From Pokkaliibacter sp046614695 (GTDB lineage: Bacteria > Pseudomonadota > Gammaproteobacteria > Pseudomonadales > Balneatricaceae), in NCBI RefSeq assembly GCF_046614695.1, contig NZ_JBKKHQ010000015.1, forward strand, positions 78,219 to 142,218: a DNA stretch of 64,000 nucleotides. The letters are read 5' to 3'. Below are positions 62,402 through 64,000 of this stretch, piece by piece. The number at the start of each line of letters is the position of its first letter. Position 1 is the stretch's first letter. Under the pieces are notes generated by a model, which was not told the origin of the DNA, searched no databases, and was given only the letters and a program-made list of their open reading frames with translations. A program made the translations under genes and the position numbers.

Positions 62402-62428
62402 GTTATCTGCTTCTTTTATTTCATTGGG

Positions 62429-63451
62429 CTATAACACTGGCCTGCCAAATAAAGCAGCGGTTCTCAGTGTATCGCCGGTTTTTACCTGTAAGGCTTCTGC
62501 TGTACTAGCGTCTATCTGCATGATCCCATGTCCAAGCACATCAGCCTGTGTCATGCAGCAGCGAAAATCTGTAAGTGATAGAGTGGAAAGCAATGAGAGC
62601 TCGCCTCGCCCCGAGGTGTTACCTACCTGAATCTTCACATAGCGGCTTTCTCGAACCGCTCTAATATCCTGAACTCGGGATTCTAAAGTCGGGCCTGCAT
62701 CAAAAATATCGACGTAATTGTTGTAACGAAAGCCCTCACTCTCCAATAAGCGTCGTGCGGGAGTCGTCTGCTCGTGAGTTTGTCCGATAACTTTTTGGGC
62801 TTCTTCCGGGAGAAGATGGACATAAATAGTGTGCTTCGGCATCAGCTCAGCGATAAACCCCTTGTCTTTGCTGGAAAGACGATCAGCTTGAGCAAAGTCC
62901 ATGGTAAAGAAGTTGCGACCAAGTCCCTCCCAAAAAGGAGAAACGCCGTTCTCACTAAAACCGCGCATTTCAGCAATCACGGAGTGATAAAAGCGGGTAG
63001 GGTGCTCTGCCATAAACAGGAAACGGGATTTGGACAACAAATGTCCGTTTTTATCTTTGCGGTAGTCTGGGTCGAGAAAGAGCGTACAGAGTTCTGAATG
63101 CCCAGTGTGATTGTTATTCAGTGTGAGTGTTTCATGGCGAGTGTAAACATTGAGCTCGCGAGAGGCATGAACCTGAACGCCCACATGGTAGGTGTACCAA
63201 GGATCATGCAGTCCCACAGCCGCCTCTATGCCACAGATGCCGATAACCTTTTGGGTTTCTGTATCTTCCATGACAAATAGATAGCTTGCTTCTTGTTTGT
63301 CATGCGGTTGGAAAGCGCGAGCAGCAGCTTCCAGTTTGGCACTAATCAGACTTTCATCATCCTGTAATGAGGTGAATCCGGGGCCAGTTTTGGCCGCAAG
63401 CGAATGCAGTGCTTCTCGATCCGTATCACGAACCGGGCGAACAACCATCAT
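62429..63451 (-). CDS. astA: Arginine N-succinyltransferase
   Basis: 341 aa GNAT-like enzyme transferring succinyl from succinyl-CoA to arginine, first step of the AST pathway of arginine catabolism. Signatures: VVRPVRDTDREALHSLAAKT, GPGFTSLQDDESLI, NNNHTGHSELCTLFLDPDYR, FSENGVSPFWEGLGRNFF and EGFRYNNYVDIFDAGPT. The ATG at 63451 or 63448 has CAGGAG about eight bases upstream. The other ast genes are not nearby. Confidence 0.93.
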   Translation of the reverse strand: MMVVRPVRDTDREALHSLAAKTGPGFTSLQDDESLISAKLEAAARAFQPHDKQEASYLFVMEDTETQKVIGICGIEAAVGLHDPWYTYHVGVQVHASRELNVYTRHETLTLNNNHTGHSELCTLFLDPDYRKDKNGHLLSKSRFLFMAEHPTRFYHSVIAEMRGFSENGVSPFWEGLGRNFFTMDFAQADRLSSKDKGFIAELMPKHTIYVHLLPEEAQKVIGQTHEQTTPARRLLESEGFRYNNYVDIFDAGPTLESRVQDIRAVRESRYVKIQVGNTSGRGELSLLSTLSLTDFRCCMTQADVLGHGIMQIDASTAEALQVKTGDTLRTAALFGRPVL

Positions 63452-63671
63452 GTGATGAACTCCTGAATGCGTTGGAAACACTTATTATGCCTCTTGCCCA
63501 GCGATTCACCCAGTGATGGACTGTTCTGAGTGCGACAAGAAGTTCTGCGCTTCAGAGGATTTGCTACGTATTGATACCTACTGCAAATGAGCTTTGCGGC
63601 ATTCCTTATTACTCTAGTAAGTATTGTCGCGACAGCTGCGACTCTATATATCTGTCACGGAGGATTAACGC

Positions 63672-63863
63672 ATGGAGCCAGTGCAAACTTTGAGTGAGCT
63701 ATGCCCCTATTGTGGTGAAAGTATTGAACTCATCGTAGATGCGACCGAGTCTGAGCAGGAGTATGTTGAAGACTGCTCAGTCTGCTGCTCTCCGATGGTA
63801 GTAAATGTGACCGTTGATGCAGATGAGGTGGTCTATATCGAACTACGGCAGGAAAATGGCTGA
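63672..63863 (+). CDS. CPXCG-motif cysteine-rich protein
   Basis: 63 aa. LCPYCGES and EDCSVCCSPM give two CxxC pairs for one zinc, the hallmark of the short CPXCG family widespread in Gammaproteobacteria. GGAGG lies eight bases before the ATG. Function unknown. A perfect TGTCGCGACA palindrome lies about 40 bases upstream (63625-63634). Confidence 0.85.
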   Translation: MEPVQTLSELCPYCGESIELIVDATESEQEYVEDCSVCCSPMVVNVTVDADEVVYIELRQENG

Positions 63864-63909
63864 GCCAAGCCTCCTAGAAGAAATATAATGGACGGATGCG
63901 ATTTACCCC

Positions 63910-63937
63910 TTGACGGACTCATCCAAAGGTCTATAAT
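63910..63937 (+). promoter_or_regulatory. rRNA-operon-type sigma-70 promoter (P1-like)
   Basis: -35 TTGACG (63910-63915), 16-base spacer, perfect -10 TATAAT (63932-63937), then discriminator GCGCCCCCACTGA. Spacer length, -10 and GC-rich discriminator closely match rrn P1 promoters of Enterobacteria (TATAATGCGCC...CCACTGA). The 63 bases to the right edge contain no ORF, which fits a 16S leader. The rrn genes would lie beyond the window. Confidence 0.7.
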
Positions 63938-64000
63938 GCGCCCCCACTGAACGACGCGGCGCACCGCCAAGTCGGGAAAAACAAGAGTAAAATCAAGCAA

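Noticed and set aside
63625..63634. TGTCGCGACA palindrome as a third member of the GTCGC site group at 18495-18623
   Set aside because: It lacks the 6-7 base spacer, so it cannot be aligned with the other two sites beyond the half-site.
1..64000. CRISPR arrays, insertion sequences, prophage or tRNA genes
   Set aside because: I saw no regularly spaced repeats, transposase frames, integrase genes or tRNA-like cloverleaf sequences with CCA ends.

Overview
The window is about 64 kb of a marine-type gammaproteobacterial chromosome. The gene order rpsB-tsf-pyrH-frr-uppS-cdsA-rseP-bamA-skp-lpxD-fabZ-lpxA-lpxB-rnhB-dnaE-accA-tilS-pyrG-eno-ftsB-truD-pcm-nlpD-rpoS is typical of Pseudomonas/Oceanospirillales-like Gammaproteobacteria. 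Choline sulfatase, a zwf-pgl-eda cluster with HexR, solitary astA, YitT and a DUF368/PopT carrier fit a salt-water heterotroph. A probable type III secretion effector with its chaperone points to a host-associated member, possibly of the Hahellaceae/Endozoicomonadaceae kind. Genus cannot be fixed from this sequence alone.

Left part (1-9.5 kb, accessory): a truncated choline sulfatase with its divergent LysR regulator, small exported and zinc-ribbon proteins, and a candidate sigma-54-dependent small RNA (about 2853-2925). Next comes a minus-strand two-gene unit, a ~1127-aa membrane-spanning acidic protein followed by a CesT-like chaperone with a GTGA stop/start overlap. An HrpL-box-like promoter lies upstream of it. 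An SseB-domain protein, a YitT membrane protein and an ABM monooxygenase follow.

9.5-30 kb (metabolism and regulation): the Entner-Doudoroff/pentose-phosphate entry genes zwf-pgl-eda under divergent hexR; the glrK-qseG-glrR sensory system; two secreted EF-hand proteins; rsmC; an AraC regulator; a thioesterase; DUF3010. Then comes the minus-strand series map, glnD, dapC, arsC-like, dapD and dapE with two small genes, linking nitrogen sensing and lysine/diaminopimelate synthesis.

30-58 kb (core): translation factors, isoprenoid-lipid carrier and phospholipid synthesis, the outer-membrane assembly and lipid A genes, DNA polymerase III alpha, acetyl-CoA carboxylase alpha, tRNA lysidine synthase, CTP synthase, enolase, and the stationary-phase genes ending in rpoS. 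Four kinds of gene that commonly sit in this string are absent from it: dxr, ispD-ispF, kdsA and surE. The joint absence of dxr, ispD and ispF is the most suggestive of these gaps.

58-64 kb: an MFS carrier, a TPP riboswitch driving thiD-thiC, a stand-alone astA, a CPXCG zinc protein, and at the right edge a promoter that closely matches rRNA operon P1 promoters. An rrn operon probably begins just outside the window.
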